DNA from: Gammaproteobacteria bacterium
Lineage (GTDB): Bacteria; Pseudomonadota; Gammaproteobacteria; Chromatiales; Chromatiaceae
Direction of reading: 5' to 3'
Assembly (NCBI GenBank): GCA_030065815.1
Contig: JASJCU010000049.1
Span: forward strand, 1 to 33,472
DNA: 33,472 nucleotides
Position numbers and translations under genes: made by a program. How positions within the stretch are numbered: position 1 is the stretch's first letter; every line of letters starts with the position of its first letter. Below, piece after piece: positions 16,752 to 25,585 of the stretch. The notes beneath the pieces are model-generated. The model worked only from the letters and a program-made list of their open reading frames with translations, searched no databases and was not told the origin of the DNA.

Positions 16752-16781
16752 TGATACGTTGTTTGTGGAACAGGACACTAG
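16752..16781 (-). repeat. Right terminal inverted repeat of the MITE-like element
   Basis: The reverse complement begins CTAGTGTCC and contains ACAAACAACGT, pairing with 16512-16541 over 26 of 30 bases. Confidence 0.8.
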
Positions 16782-16818
16782 GTTCGGGCGGGCACTTTGC
16801 CCGACGAGGACGCCGCGC

Positions 16819-17496
16819 ATGACCCGCGATGCCGCCACCGGCGCACGCCACGACACCCGCGAACGCCTGTTGCACGCGGCCCTCGCCGCGTTCGGGCACC
16901 GTGACTACGAGGCCGTGTCGACGCGCGAGATCGTCGACGCGGCCGGGGCCAATATCGCGGCGATCTCCTACCACTTCGGCGGCAAGAAGGCGCTCTACCT
17001 GGCCACCGCCGGTTTCATCGCGACGACGATGCGCGAACGCATGGCGCCGGCGCTGGCGGCGGCGACCCGGCTCGCGGCCGCCGGCGACGCCGCCGCGTGC
17101 CGCCGCCAGCTGGGCGCGCTGATCGGCGCGCTGGTCGACGAGATCCTGCGCGGCCGACTCAGCCGCGACGCCGCCGGGCTGATCCTGCGCGAGCAGAACG
17201 ATCCCACCGAGGCGTTCGACATCCTCTACGACGAGCTGATGGAGCCGTTGCTGAGCACCTATGCGACGCTGCTCGCACGCATCGTCGGCGCCCAACCCGG
17301 CGACCGCGGCATCGCGCTCGCGACCCACGCATTGTTCGGCCAGATCGTCGCGTTCCGCAGCGCACAGTCGGCGGCGCTGCGCCGACTGCGGCGCGCGCGT
17401 TACAGCGCCGACGACGTCCGCGACATCAGCGCGACCGTCACGCGCATCACGCTGGCCGCGATCGACGCCGGCGGCGTGCAAGGAGACCCGACATGA
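16819..17496 (+). CDS. TetR family regulator, CerR/DUF1956 type
   Basis: This 225-residue protein has an N-terminal TetR helix-turn-helix (residues about 12-58, TRERLLHAALAAFGHRDYEAVSTREIVDAAGANIAAISYHFGGKKALY). Its C-terminal ligand domain resembles CerR/YbiH regulators (DUF1956), with NDPTEAFDILYDELMEPL and HALFGQIVAFRSA. Members usually repress an adjacent efflux system. Its stop overlaps the start of the membrane fusion protein gene as ATGA. The start is at 16819, with GAGGA nine bases upstream. A hairpin CGGGCA-CTT-TGCCCG (16789-16803) sits just before the ribosome site. The palindrome at 16478 is the likely operator, now distant because of the inserted element. The inducing ligand is unknown. 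Confidence 0.93.
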   Translation: MTRDAATGARHDTRERLLHAALAAFGHRDYEAVSTREIVDAAGANIAAISYHFGGKKALYLATAGFIATTMRERMAPALAAATRLAAAGDAAACRRQLGALIGALVDEILRGRLSRDAAGLILREQNDPTEAFDILYDELMEPLLSTYATLLARIVGAQPGDRGIALATHALFGQIVAFRSAQSAALRRLRRARYSADDVRDISATVTRITLAAIDAGGVQGDPT

Positions 17497-18815
17497 GCGA
17501 CACCCGCACCAGGCGCCTGCGCCTTCTCTGGATATTGCCGCCGATCGCCGTCGGCGCGCTGGTCGTCATGGTCATGGCGGGCGGCCGCCCGCCCCCGGCC
17601 AAGACCGAGCTCGGCGAACCCGCTCGCGTCGTGCGCACGATCAGCGTGCCGCGCGTCGACCTGGTGCCGACGGCGGAGGGCTTCGGCCCGGCACGCCCGG
17701 CACGGGTCTGGAGCGCGGTGGCACAGGTCAGCGGTCGGATCGTCGACATGCATCCGCGCCTGCGCGATGGCGAGATCATCGCCGCCGGCACGCCGCTGCT
17801 GCGCATCGACCCGGTCGACTACGAACTCGCCGTCGCCCAGCTGCGCGCCGAGCTCGCCGAGCTCGACGTCCAGGGCCAGAATGCGGACAGCCTGCTGGCG
17901 ATCGAGCGGCGCAATCTCGACCTCGCCGAGCGCGAGGCCGAGCGTCTCGACAGGCTCGCGCGCCAGGGCACGACGTCGCGCAGCGACGCCGACGCGGCCG
18001 AGCGCGCGGTGCTGGCATCGCGCACCGCGGTCCGCAACCTGCGCAACACGCTGGCGCTGCTGCCGAGCCAGCGCAGCGCCGTCGAGGCGCGCATCCAGCA
18101 GGCCGAGCGCGACCTCGCCAATACCGAGGTCGAGGCGCCGTTCAACCTGCGCGTCGCCGCGCTGACGATCGAAAATGCCCAGTACGTCAGCACCGGGCAG
18201 GTCCTGTTCGACGGCGACGATGTCGACCGCACCGAGGTCGTCGCCCAGGTCGCGATGTCGGCGCTGCGCCACCTGTTCGTCGGCCGCCGCATCGACCACG
18301 GCAACATCCTCGCACTCAGCGAGGACATCGCCGGCTTCGCCGCGCTGCGACCGATCGTGCAGATGGACATGGGCGGCCACGTCGCCGAGTGGCAGGCCGA
18401 GTTCGTGCGCTTCACCGACAGCGTCGACACCGACACCCGCACCATCGGCGTCGTCGTCGCCATCGACAAGCCGTTCCAGAAGGCCCGACCGGGCCTGCGA
18501 CCGCCGCTGTCGAAGGGCATGTTCGTGCGCGTGCTGCTGCGCGGCGCGACCCAGGCCGACCGCCTGATCGTGCCGCGCAGCGCGCTGCGCGACGGCAGGG
18601 TACTGGTCGTCGACGATGCGAACCGGCTGCGCACCCGGACGGTCGACGTGCTGTTCCAGCAGCAGGACATCGCCGTGATCGCCAGCGGCGTCGAGGCCGG
18701 CCAGCAGGTCGTCGTCTCCGACCCGGTGCCGGCCGTCGACGGCATGCTGCTGCAGCCGCAGCCTGACGACGCGCTGCAGCAGCGCTTGCTGCGCGCTGCC
18801 GGCGACGCGCCATGA
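17493..18815 (+). CDS. RND efflux periplasmic adaptor (membrane fusion protein)
   Basis: This 440-residue HlyD/AcrA-family adaptor links the inner-membrane RND pump to an outer-membrane channel. An N-terminal anchor (residues about 12-29, LWILPPIAVGALVVMVMA) has no lipobox. The first half of the biotinyl-lipoyl-like domain is VSGRIVDMHPRLRDGEIIAAGTPLLRID. A long coiled-coil hairpin (residues about 110-205) follows, then the second lipoyl half (NTEVEAPFNLRVAALTIENAQYVSTGQVLF) and beta-barrel and membrane-proximal domains ending near residue 425. The ATG overlaps the tetR stop, and AGGAG precedes it. Its own stop overlaps the pump start, so the three genes are translationally coupled. Confidence 0.93.
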   Translation: MSDTRTRRLRLLWILPPIAVGALVVMVMAGGRPPPAKTELGEPARVVRTISVPRVDLVPTAEGFGPARPARVWSAVAQVSGRIVDMHPRLRDGEIIAAGTPLLRIDPVDYELAVAQLRAELAELDVQGQNADSLLAIERRNLDLAEREAERLDRLARQGTTSRSDADAAERAVLASRTAVRNLRNTLALLPSQRSAVEARIQQAERDLANTEVEAPFNLRVAALTIENAQYVSTGQVLFDGDDVDRTEVVAQVAMSALRHLFVGRRIDHGNILALSEDIAGFAALRPIVQMDMGGHVAEWQAEFVRFTDSVDTDTRTIGVVVAIDKPFQKARPGLRPPLSKGMFVRVLLRGATQADRLIVPRSALRDGRVLVVDDANRLRTRTVDVLFQQQDIAVIASGVEAGQQVVVSDPVPAVDGMLLQPQPDDALQQRLLRAAGDAP

Positions 18816-21800
18816 TCGCGTGGTTCGCCCATCACCCGACCGCCGCCAATCTGCTGATGGGCGCGCTGATGCTGCTCGGCCTGGTCGCGCTGCCGGGCCT
18901 GCAGCGCGAGACCTTCCCGGAGATCGAGAACGACAAGGTCGAGGTGCGGGTGGTCTACCCGGGCGCGACCGCGGCGGACGTCGAAGACGCGATCTGCCGG
19001 CGCCTCGAGGACGCGATGGAGAGCATCGTCGATCTCGAGGAGATGCGCTGCGAGGCCAGCGAGGGGCGCGGCACGTTGACCGCGGTCAAACGCGAGGGCA
19101 GCGACATGGCGCGCTTCCTCGACGACGTCAAGGCCAACGTCGACGCGATCGACGATTTCCCCGACGACGCCGAGCTGCCGGTGACCAAGGAGCTCGGTCG
19201 GACCGACGCCGTGGTCGCGATCGCGATCACCGGGCCCGACGACGCGCTGGCGCTGAAGGCCTACGCCGAGGACGTCAAGGCGCGGTTGAAACAGCAGGCC
19301 GACGTCGCCGAGGTCACGATCGGCGGCTTTTCCGAGCGCCAGCTGCGTATCGAGGTGCCGGCGCAGCGCCTGCGCCAATTCGGCCTGTCGGCCGCGGATG
19401 TCGCCGACGCGGTGCAGCGGCAGAGCATCGGCACGCCGGCCGGCGAACTCGAGGGGCCGCAAGAAGACGTGCTGCTGCGCTTCGACGACCAGCGCAAGGA
19501 CGTCAGCGGTCTCGAAGACCTGGTCGTGATCTCCGGCACCAGCGGCGCGTCGATCCGCCTCGGCGACATCGCGACGGTCAGCGACCGCTTCGAACTCGAC
19601 GAGTCGAAGATCACGTTCGACGGCAAGCGCGCGGCGATCCTCAACGTCACCAAGACGCGTCGCCAGGACACCCTCGCCGTCTACGACGAGGTCGCCGCCT
19701 TCGTCGCCGCCGAACAGACGCGTGCCCCGCTCGGCATCATGCTGGACCTGACCCAGGACAGGTCGTCGGTGGTCCGCGACCGCCTCGACATGCTGCTGCG
19801 CAACGGCGTGCAGGGCCTGGCGCTGGTGTTCCTCGTGCTGTGGCTGTTCTTCAGCATGCGCTACAGTTTCTGGGTCACGATGGGCCTGCCGGTGTCGTTC
19901 CTCGGCGCACTGTTCGTGCTGCCGCTGATCGGCGTCACGATCAACATGATCTCGATGGTCGGCCTGCTGATCGGCATCGGCCTGCTGATGGACGATGCGA
20001 TCGTCATCGCCGAGAACATCGCCAGCCGCATGGCCAAAGGCAATCGGCCGATGCACGCCGCGGTCAGCGGCGTGCGCCAGGTGCTGCCGGGCATCGCGTC
20101 GTCGTTCGCGACGACGGTGCTGGTGTTCGGTTCGCTGGCGTTCATCAGCGGCGAGGTCGGCCAGATCCTGCGCGTGCTGCCGCTGGTGCTGCTGGTCGTG
20201 CTGACCGTCAGCCTGTTCGAGGCCTTCCTGGTGCTGCCCAATCACCTCGGGCACTCGCTCAACCACATGACGCGGCGGCCGCCGTCGCGTTTCCGCACGG
20301 CGTTCGAGGCCGCGTTCGAACGCTTCCGTGATCGCCGCTTCGGTCCGCTGTTGGACCGCGCCGTCGACCACCGTTACCTGACCATTGGCATCGTCATCAT
20401 GCTGATGCTGTTCGCGATCGCGATGCCGGTCGGCGGCAAGCTGAAGTTCGTCGGCTTTCCGGCCATCGAGGGCGACATCGTCGAGGCGCGCGTCCTGCTG
20501 CCGCAGGGCACGCCGCTGGCACGCACCGAGGCGATCGTCGCGCGCCTGACCGATGCACTGGCGACGACCAACGCGCATTTCGCGCCGCGCCAGCCAGGCG
20601 GTCAGGACCTGGTGCAGCACGTCACGGTGATCTACGGCGAGAACCCGGACGCCCACGAGTCCGGGCCACACGTCGCGCGCATCGTCGCCGACCTGCTCAG
20701 CGCCGAGCAGCGGGATGCACCGCTCGATGTGTTCCGCCAGACCTGGCGCGACATGACCGGCCCGCTCGCCGACGTGATCGCGCTGACCTTCACCGAACCG
20801 GTTATCGGACCCGGTGGCCGGGCGATCGACGTGCGCCTGATCGGCCCCGATCTCGACGCGCTGAAACAGGCCGCCTACGAGGTCACCGGCTGGCTCGGCC
20901 AGTATGCCGGGGTCACCGACCTCAGCGACGACCTGCGCCCCGGCAAGCGCGAGTATCGGCTGCGCCTGAAGGACAGCGCCGGGACGCTCGGCCTGGACGC
21001 GCGCGACGTATCGCAGCAGGTGCGCGCCGCGTTCCAGGGCATCACGATCGACGAGTTCCCGGTCGGCACCGAGACCTACGAGGTCGACCTGCGCCTGACC
21101 GCGGGCAACCGCGGCGACGGCGGCGACCTCGACGGGCTCAGCATCGTCGGTCGCAACGGCGCGTTGGTACCGCTCGGCGTCGCGGTCGACGTCGACGAGA
21201 CGCGCGGCTGGGCGCGCATCCACCGCGTCGACGGCGAGCGCGCCGTGACCGTGCAGGGCGACGTGCACAGCGACATCGCGAACGCCCAGGAGCTGCTCAA
21301 CCTCGCCGGCCGCTCGCTGTTCCCACAGCTGGAGCAGAAGTACCGGGGTCTGCGCGTCGACGTGCAGGGGCAGAGCAGCGAATCGGCCGAGACCGGACGC
21401 TCGATCGTGCGCAACGTGCTGCTCGGCATGGTCGGTATCTACATCCTGCTGGCGCTGCAGTTCCGCGGCTACGTCGCACCGGTCACGGTCATGTCGGTGA
21501 TCCCGACCGCGCTGATCGGCGTCGTGTTCGGCCATATCGCGCTCGGCCTCGACCTGACACTGCCGAGTATCGTCGGCATGGCTTCGCTGTTCGGCGTCGT
21601 CGTCAACGACTCGATCCTGATCGTCGTGTTCATCCGTGACGCGTGCGCCCGCGGTGTCGCGGTCGTCGATGCGGCCAAGCAGGCCGGGCGCGCGCGTTTC
21701 CGGCCGATCGTGTTGACCTCGATCACGACGATCGCCGGGCTCACGCCGCTGCTCGCCGAGACCAGCATGCAGGCGCAGATCCTGATACCACTCGCCGCCA

Positions 21801-21955
21801 GCCTCGCGTTCGGCCTGACCTCGGCGACGCTGATCGCGATCTTCCTGGTGCCGGCGGTGTACGCCGCGCTCGACGACTTTGGCGCGCTCGGCGAGGTCGA
21901 CACGGTCGCGACGCCGACCAATGCGCGCGACGGGGGCGCGGCAGCCGGCGCTTGA
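18812..21955 (+). CDS. RND family efflux permease
   Basis: This 1047-residue inner-membrane proton-driven pump has the AcrB/HAE plan: TM1 at about residues 10-27, a large periplasmic loop, TM2-6 around 340-480, TM7 near 530, a second loop, and TM8-12 at about 870-1030. The proton-relay aspartates are D394 and D395 in GLLMDDAIVIAENIA (TM4). GMASLFGVVVNDSILIVVFI is the matching TM10 region. It belongs to the shorter-loop group often annotated as AcrB/AcrD/AcrF permease of unknown substrate. The start overlaps the adaptor stop as ATGA. No outer-membrane factor is encoded here, so it probably borrows TolC. Substrate cannot be deduced. Confidence 0.95.
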   Translation: MIAWFAHHPTAANLLMGALMLLGLVALPGLQRETFPEIENDKVEVRVVYPGATAADVEDAICRRLEDAMESIVDLEEMRCEASEGRGTLTAVKREGSDMARFLDDVKANVDAIDDFPDDAELPVTKELGRTDAVVAIAITGPDDALALKAYAEDVKARLKQQADVAEVTIGGFSERQLRIEVPAQRLRQFGLSAADVADAVQRQSIGTPAGELEGPQEDVLLRFDDQRKDVSGLEDLVVISGTSGASIRLGDIATVSDRFELDESKITFDGKRAAILNVTKTRRQDTLAVYDEVAAFVAAEQTRAPLGIMLDLTQDRSSVVRDRLDMLLRNGVQGLALVFLVLWLFFSMRYSFWVTMGLPVSFLGALFVLPLIGVTINMISMVGLLIGIGLLMDDAIVIAENIASRMAKGNRPMHAAVSGVRQVLPGIASSFATTVLVFGSLAFISGEVGQILRVLPLVLLVVLTVSLFEAFLVLPNHLGHSLNHMTRRPPSRFRTAFEAAFERFRDRRFGPLLDRAVDHRYLTIGIVIMLMLFAIAMPVGGKLKFVGFPAIEGDIVEARVLLPQGTPLARTEAIVARLTDALATTNAHFAPRQPGGQDLVQHVTVIYGENPDAHESGPHVARIVADLLSAEQRDAPLDVFRQTWRDMTGPLADVIALTFTEPVIGPGGRAIDVRLIGPDLDALKQAAYEVTGWLGQYAGVTDLSDDLRPGKREYRLRLKDSAGTLGLDARDVSQQVRAAFQGITIDEFPVGTETYEVDLRLTAGNRGDGGDLDGLSIVGRNGALVPLGVAVDVDETRGWARIHRVDGERAVTVQGDVHSDIANAQELLNLAGRSLFPQLEQKYRGLRVDVQGQSSESAETGRSIVRNVLLGMVGIYILLALQFRGYVAPVTVMSVIPTALIGVVFGHIALGLDLTLPSIVGMASLFGVVVNDSILIVVFIRDACARGVAVVDAAKQAGRARFRPIVLTSITTIAGLTPLLAETSMQAQILIPLAASLAFGLTSATLIAIFLVPAVYAALDDFGALGEVDTVATPTNARDGGAAAGA

Positions 21956-22560
21956 GGCCGCAGTCGCGCGGCCGATCAGGATCGGTCACGCCCGCGACGA
22001 CCGGCACGCTACCGCCGTCGCCGCAGGGTCACGATTGGCGTGGCACAGTCGCGCCGGTCTGCGACGGCGGCGGCCGCCGGTTGGTTGGCATGGCGGCGTC
22101 GCGCCTGAGCACCGAGCCCAACCTGGGCACTGCAGGAAAGCGTGGCAACGTGGCGGCGCGTCGCAGCGATCTCGAGACGCCAGGTACCGCTGCTGCCCGT
22201 GGGCCGGTGCGCGAGCGAGCCGACGACAGTGCCCCAACGAGCGCAAGTTCGCGCAGCGCCGGGGCCGGCGCCGCGCACCGCGGCGATCGGCCTGGCAGTC
22301 GCAGCGGACGCTGCACATACCCGCGCGCGACGCGACGACCTACGCCGACGCCGCACCGATCGACGGCACCCGCAGGTTTCCGCGGATTACCGGCCGCCGG
22401 CGCGAGTCGCGGTCGATCGCGCGCGACAGCCCAGCGGCGGGCGCAGGCCGCGCAATGACAGCGTCCGACGCCGCGGTCGCGCGCGCCGCGCCCAGTCCGG
22501 GCGCCGCGGTCCGCCTGCTGGGCACGACGCAGCGCCGACGGCGGCGCCGGGTCGCGCAAG
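21956..22560. other. GC-rich intergenic region between convergent operons
   Basis: About 600 bp contain no frame with protein-like character. Directly after the pump stop lies a hairpin GGCCGC-AGTCGC-GCGGCC (21956-21973), then a second small one (CCGAT-CAGG-ATCGG, 21972-21985). Neither has a T-tract, so they may protect or pause the transcript rather than terminate it. The remainder is dense in CG and CGG words and unassigned. Confidence 0.4.
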
Positions 22561-23214
22561 TCAGGCCGCGGCCTGGCCGCTGCGCACGGCGTTGTCGATC
22601 TCGGCGACCAGGGCCGTGTCGAGGCGCAGCTCGCGCGCCAGGTTGTCGAGGTAGACCTGTTCCGGCGGCGTCGCTGGCTCGACGACGAGCAGCGATGCCG
22701 CGTAGACCTCGGCGGCGTGCTCGGGCGAGTCGACATCGGCGACCAGCGCCGCGATGTCGAGCGGGCGTGCATATTCCTCGAACAGGAACGCACGCTCCTC
22801 GGCAGGCAGGTCGAGGCCGTTGATCTGCTCGAGAATGGCCTGGCTCTCCGCGCTGTCGATCTGGCCGTCGGCCTTGGCCGCGGTGATCATCGACCGCACC
22901 AGCAGCAGGCTCAGCGCATGCGCGCCCGGGTCGGTGGCGGCCGGGATGAACGCCTGCCGATCGGCGGTTGCCGCGCTTGCGCCGGCGCCGCCAGCGCCCT
23001 GCCCGGCAGCGCCCTGTTGGTAATGCTGCCACGCCTTGTACGCGAGCCCGCCGACCAGAGCGACACCGCCCACCTTGAGCGCCGAGCCGGCGAACTTGCG
23101 CGCCTTCTTGCCGGACAGCATGTTTGCCAGAGCGCCTCCGGCCAGGCCGCCGACGAGACCGCCGGCCACACCGCTGCCGACGAACTGGTCGAGTAGGCGT
23201 TTCGCATCGATCAT
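22561..23214 (-). CDS. DUF533 / TerB-like protein (YebE-like)
   Basis: This 217-residue protein has a Gly/Ala-rich hydrophobic N-terminus (residues 10-60, VGSGVAGGLVGGLAGGALANML..KVGGVALVGGLAYKAW), which probably associates with or crosses the membrane. A low-complexity Gln/Gly linker follows, then a C-terminal TerB-like helical domain (residues about 100-210, LLLVRSMITAAKADGQIDSAESQAIL...). E. coli YebE has the same plan and responds to envelope stress; a direct role is not known. Its start overlaps the telA stop as ATGA, making it the last gene of the operon. Confidence 0.9.
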   Translation of the reverse strand: MIDAKRLLDQFVGSGVAGGLVGGLAGGALANMLSGKKARKFAGSALKVGGVALVGGLAYKAWQHYQQGAAGQGAGGAGASAATADRQAFIPAATDPGAHALSLLLVRSMITAAKADGQIDSAESQAILEQINGLDLPAEERAFLFEEYARPLDIAALVADVDSPEHAAEVYAASLLVVEPATPPEQVYLDNLARELRLDTALVAEIDNAVRSGQAAA

Positions 23215-24344
23215 GACTGAGTCTCCTGGGTTTTGGGTGATGTGTCGGGAGCGGCCGCGCCGCGCCCGCGCGCCTGCGCCGCGGCGAGCGACGCGCGCAG
23301 CTGCTGTTCGAGCGCCGCCAGTTCGCCCTGCGCCTGTTGGCGCGCGGCGCGGCCCTGCTCGGCGATCTCCAGGCTGTCTTCGATCGCCTCGATCAGCGCG
23401 CGGTTGGCGTCGGCGACCGCATCGACGTCGAACACGCCGCGCTCGATCTGCTCACGGGTCTCGCGGTTCGCGGCGCGCAGGTTCTCGGCATTGGCGCGCA
23501 GCAGGTCGTTGGTCAGGTCGTTTGCCGCGGCGACGCTGGCCGCAGCATCGCGTGCCCGCTGGATCGTCAGCGCCCGCGCCAGCTGCTGTCGCCACAGCGG
23601 TACCGTGTTGACCAGCGTCGAATCGATCTTGCCGACCAGGGCCTTGCCGTTGTCCTGCACGAGGCGGATGCCGGGCAGCCCCTGCATCGTCACCTGGCGT
23701 GTCAGGCGCAGGTCGTGCAAACGGCGGTCGAGATCGTCGCGTACGGCGCGCAGGTCACGCAGCTGCTGCGCCGCCAGCGTGTCTGCGGCGACGTGCCCGG
23801 CCTGTGCGGTGATCTGTCCGTCGATCTCCGCCAGCTTGGTCTCACCGGCCGCGATATAGCCCTCGAGCTCGTGGAAGTACTCGAGATTGGCCGTGTACAG
23901 CCGGTCCAGCGTCTCGATGTCGATCAACAGGTCGGTCTTGTGCCGTTCCAGCTTCCCGGTCGCGAGCTCGATCTGATCGCGCACCTGCTCGTAACGCTGC
24001 AGCAGTTGCGCCGCGCCACCGGCCTTGCCGAACAGCCGTGCCAGCCAGCCCGGCCGGCGCTCCGCGTCACCGGCGGCGACGTCGAAACCGCGCAGTGTCG
24101 TAACCATGTCGTTCAGCGCCGCGCTCGCGGCGCCCAAGTCCTTGTTGCGCACCCGCTCGAGCATGCTGTCCGAGATCCGGGTGAGCGCCTCCTGCGCGCT
24201 GCTGCCGAAGAACAACACCGAGTGGCTGGCGGCGAGATCGAGCTCGGCGAGGCGTGGCGCCGCCTGCGCGAGCTGGTCGGCGGGTCGCGCCGCCGCTTGC
24301 GGCGCCGCCGGCGGCAGCGGGGTTCGGCTACTGGCAACAGTCAT
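23211..24344 (-). CDS. telA: Toxic anion resistance protein, TelA/KlaA family
   Basis: This 377-residue cytoplasmic, largely helical protein belongs to the TelA family. Recognisable parts include LYTANLEYFHELEGYIAAGETKL, LRQVTMQGLPGIRLVQDNGKALVGKI-type motif (TRQVTMQGLPGIRLVQDN), and LVNTVPLWRQQLARAL. The family was named for tellurite resistance in plasmids, but chromosomal members are thought to act in envelope or stress functions, and the biochemistry is unknown. It is often next to an XpaC-like gene, as here (12 bp downstream of it). The C-terminal 60 residues are a coiled coil (AALEQQLRASLAAAQ). Start ATG at 24344 is preferred. Confidence 0.93.
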   Translation of the reverse strand: MTVASSRTPLPPAAPQAAARPADQLAQAAPRLAELDLAASHSVLFFGSSAQEALTRISDSMLERVRNKDLGAASAALNDMVTTLRGFDVAAGDAERRPGWLARLFGKAGGAAQLLQRYEQVRDQIELATGKLERHKTDLLIDIETLDRLYTANLEYFHELEGYIAAGETKLAEIDGQITAQAGHVAADTLAAQQLRDLRAVRDDLDRRLHDLRLTRQVTMQGLPGIRLVQDNGKALVGKIDSTLVNTVPLWRQQLARALTIQRARDAAASVAAANDLTNDLLRANAENLRAANRETREQIERGVFDVDAVADANRALIEAIEDSLEIAEQGRAARQQAQGELAALEQQLRASLAAAQARGRGAAAPDTSPKTQETQS

Positions 24345-24356
24345 GGTCTACCTCCA

Positions 24357-25259
24357 TCACGCGATACCCTCGCGCTGCAGTTGTTTACGCAGTACCTCGA
24401 TCTGTATATCGAGGTCGTCGATGTCGTTCGCGGCGAGCTGCTCACGCTGGCGTCGGAATGCCGTTGCGATCTGCATCAGCACGTTGCGGAACTTGGCCTC
24501 GAGAGTGCCGTCACGCAGTATCCGGTGCGCCTTCGCGTACGCGCCGGCAACGCGCTCGGCGCCCTCGAGGTGGACGTGGAAGAAACGCCGCGCGCGGTGC
24601 AGATCCGACGGCCGCTGAGCGAGTTGCAGCAGCGTCTGCTGACCTTCGTCGACGACCCGTGCGAGATGGCGCTCGAGTTCGGGGTTACCGATCGACAACG
24701 CCGCGCGTTCGATCGCCAGCAGGCGTTGTTCGGCCTCCTGTACCAGGCGTCGTTGCGCCGGGTCTTCGATCCTGTGTCGCGGGTGCGGGCGACGCAGGCG
24801 TGGTGCCGGCACGGCGTACCCGATCACCATGCCGGCGGCCGCAACGACGCCGAACAGCAGGCTCGCCGCGGTATCGTGGCCGGCCACCAGCGCAGCGGCG
24901 ATCATCGTCCCAAACGCGACCATCGCGACGGCCGCGAGCTGGAACGGGAAACGCACGGTCGCGGTAAAGCGGCGTTCGGGCGCCAGCTGACGCTCCAACA
25001 TGCCGCGGCGATTCAGCCGCGCGCCGCCGGCGATCAGCGCGAACGCGGCGACCGCGCCGATCGTCGCGAGTACAGCACCGTCGGCCAGCGCGAACACGGC
25101 TGCCGGCAACAGCGGGGCGGCCAGCAGGTACAACGCCCAGCCACGCAGTCCCAGGGTCGGTCGGGGTCGGCGCAATCGGCTCTGCGCGTCGCGCACGATC
25201 CGGCGGACGCGCGCCAGTTCGTCGGACGCACCACGCGCCTGCCAGATATCAGAACGCAT
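24357..25259 (-). CDS. XpaC-like membrane protein (5-bromo-4-chloroindolyl phosphate hydrolysis family)
   Basis: This 300-residue protein has four likely transmembrane helices in the first half: two pairs at about 42-80 (WALYLLAAPLLPAAVFALADGAVLATIGAVAAFALIAGG) and 107-150. A soluble helical C-terminal half (about 165-300) contains RLLAIERAALSIGNPELERHLARVVDEGQQ and a terminal coiled coil. This matches the XpaC family (PF10112), typically encoded beside TelA. Its name comes from an early enzyme assay; no catalytic motif is evident, and the true function is unknown. The start overlaps the end of a 27-codon lipoprotein frame by 11 bases. Confidence 0.85.
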   Translation of the reverse strand: MRSDIWQARGASDELARVRRIVRDAQSRLRRPRPTLGLRGWALYLLAAPLLPAAVFALADGAVLATIGAVAAFALIAGGARLNRRGMLERQLAPERRFTATVRFPFQLAAVAMVAFGTMIAAALVAGHDTAASLLFGVVAAAGMVIGYAVPAPRLRRPHPRHRIEDPAQRRLVQEAEQRLLAIERAALSIGNPELERHLARVVDEGQQTLLQLAQRPSDLHRARRFFHVHLEGAERVAGAYAKAHRILRDGTLEAKFRNVLMQIATAFRRQREQLAANDIDDLDIQIEVLRKQLQREGIA

Positions 25260-25332
25260 GGATCGCCGCCTGGCAGGAGACCAGACCGACGCTGGTCACC
25301 AGCAACAGCAGTCCGATTATCCGTTTGCGCAT
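25249..25332 (-). CDS. Tiny predicted lipoprotein (27 residues)
   Basis: The peptide MRKRIIGLLLLVTSVGLVSC is followed by QAAIHAF. It has a positively charged start, a hydrophobic core and a lipobox LVSC with Cys20, leaving a mature lipopeptide of only eight residues. A GGAG ribosome site lies seven bases before the ATG. Its TGA overlaps the first codons of the XpaC-like gene (11 bases), which suggests translational coupling. No similar protein is known to me. It may be a real micro-lipoprotein (compare entericidins in size only) or a leader peptide controlling the XpaC-TelA operon. Confidence 0.6.
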   Translation of the reverse strand: MRKRIIGLLLLVTSVGLVSCQAAIHAF

Positions 25333-25585
25333 CAACGGCTCCAGGTACGCGCCGACGACGGCCGGCGGGCCGGTGTCAGCCCTGATCTGCAGGGCCCGTC
25401 GGGGCTGACAAGGTCAAACGCTGTGTCGAAAATCATCGTCTCCATTCCCGTTGTCGTCACGTGGCGGTAGCGCCAAATGCCCGTCTTGGCGGCATCCAAC
25501 GTTACTGGCCGTCGCTGTCTTTAACAGCCGGAAATCCACGGCACTGTCGGTCGCTTTTGACCTGGACAGCGACCGACGCGGCGCG
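25333..25585. other. Intergenic region with hairpins upstream of the XpaC-TelA operon
   Basis: No gene is visible. There are three inverted repeats. GTCAGCCC/GGGCTGAC at 25375-25409 lies about 45 bp upstream of the lipoprotein start. GCTGT-CTTTA-ACAGC is at 25514-25528. A perfect ten-base stem GTCGGTCGCT/AGCGACCGAC with a 12-base loop is at 25546-25577, next to the terminator of the neighbouring gene. The first could be an operator or leader hairpin for the operon. Confidence 0.45.

Larger units (their letters stand above)
16512..16781. mobile_element. MITE-like element, 270 bp, inserted between promoter and tetR
   Basis: The element is bounded by CTAG on both sides and by 30-bp inverted termini matching at 26 of 30 positions. 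The interior of about 210 bp has no intact gene but several hairpins: GCCGCAA-CGGC-TTGCGGC at 16551-16568 and GGCGCG-CGAA-CGCGCC at 16706-16721. TA next to each terminus recalls the TA target duplication of IS630/Tc1-mariner elements, whose non-autonomous derivatives are MITEs. The family assignment is an inference. It splits the tetR control region, pushing the operator about 325 bp from the tetR ATG. Confidence 0.7.

Noticed and set aside
17819-21535. A very long open frame (about 1240 codons) on the minus strand opposite the efflux genes
   Set aside because: It is antisense to the clearly coding adaptor and RND pump. The peptide is rich in Arg, Asp, His and Gln without domain character, as expected for the mirror frame of GC-rich genes.
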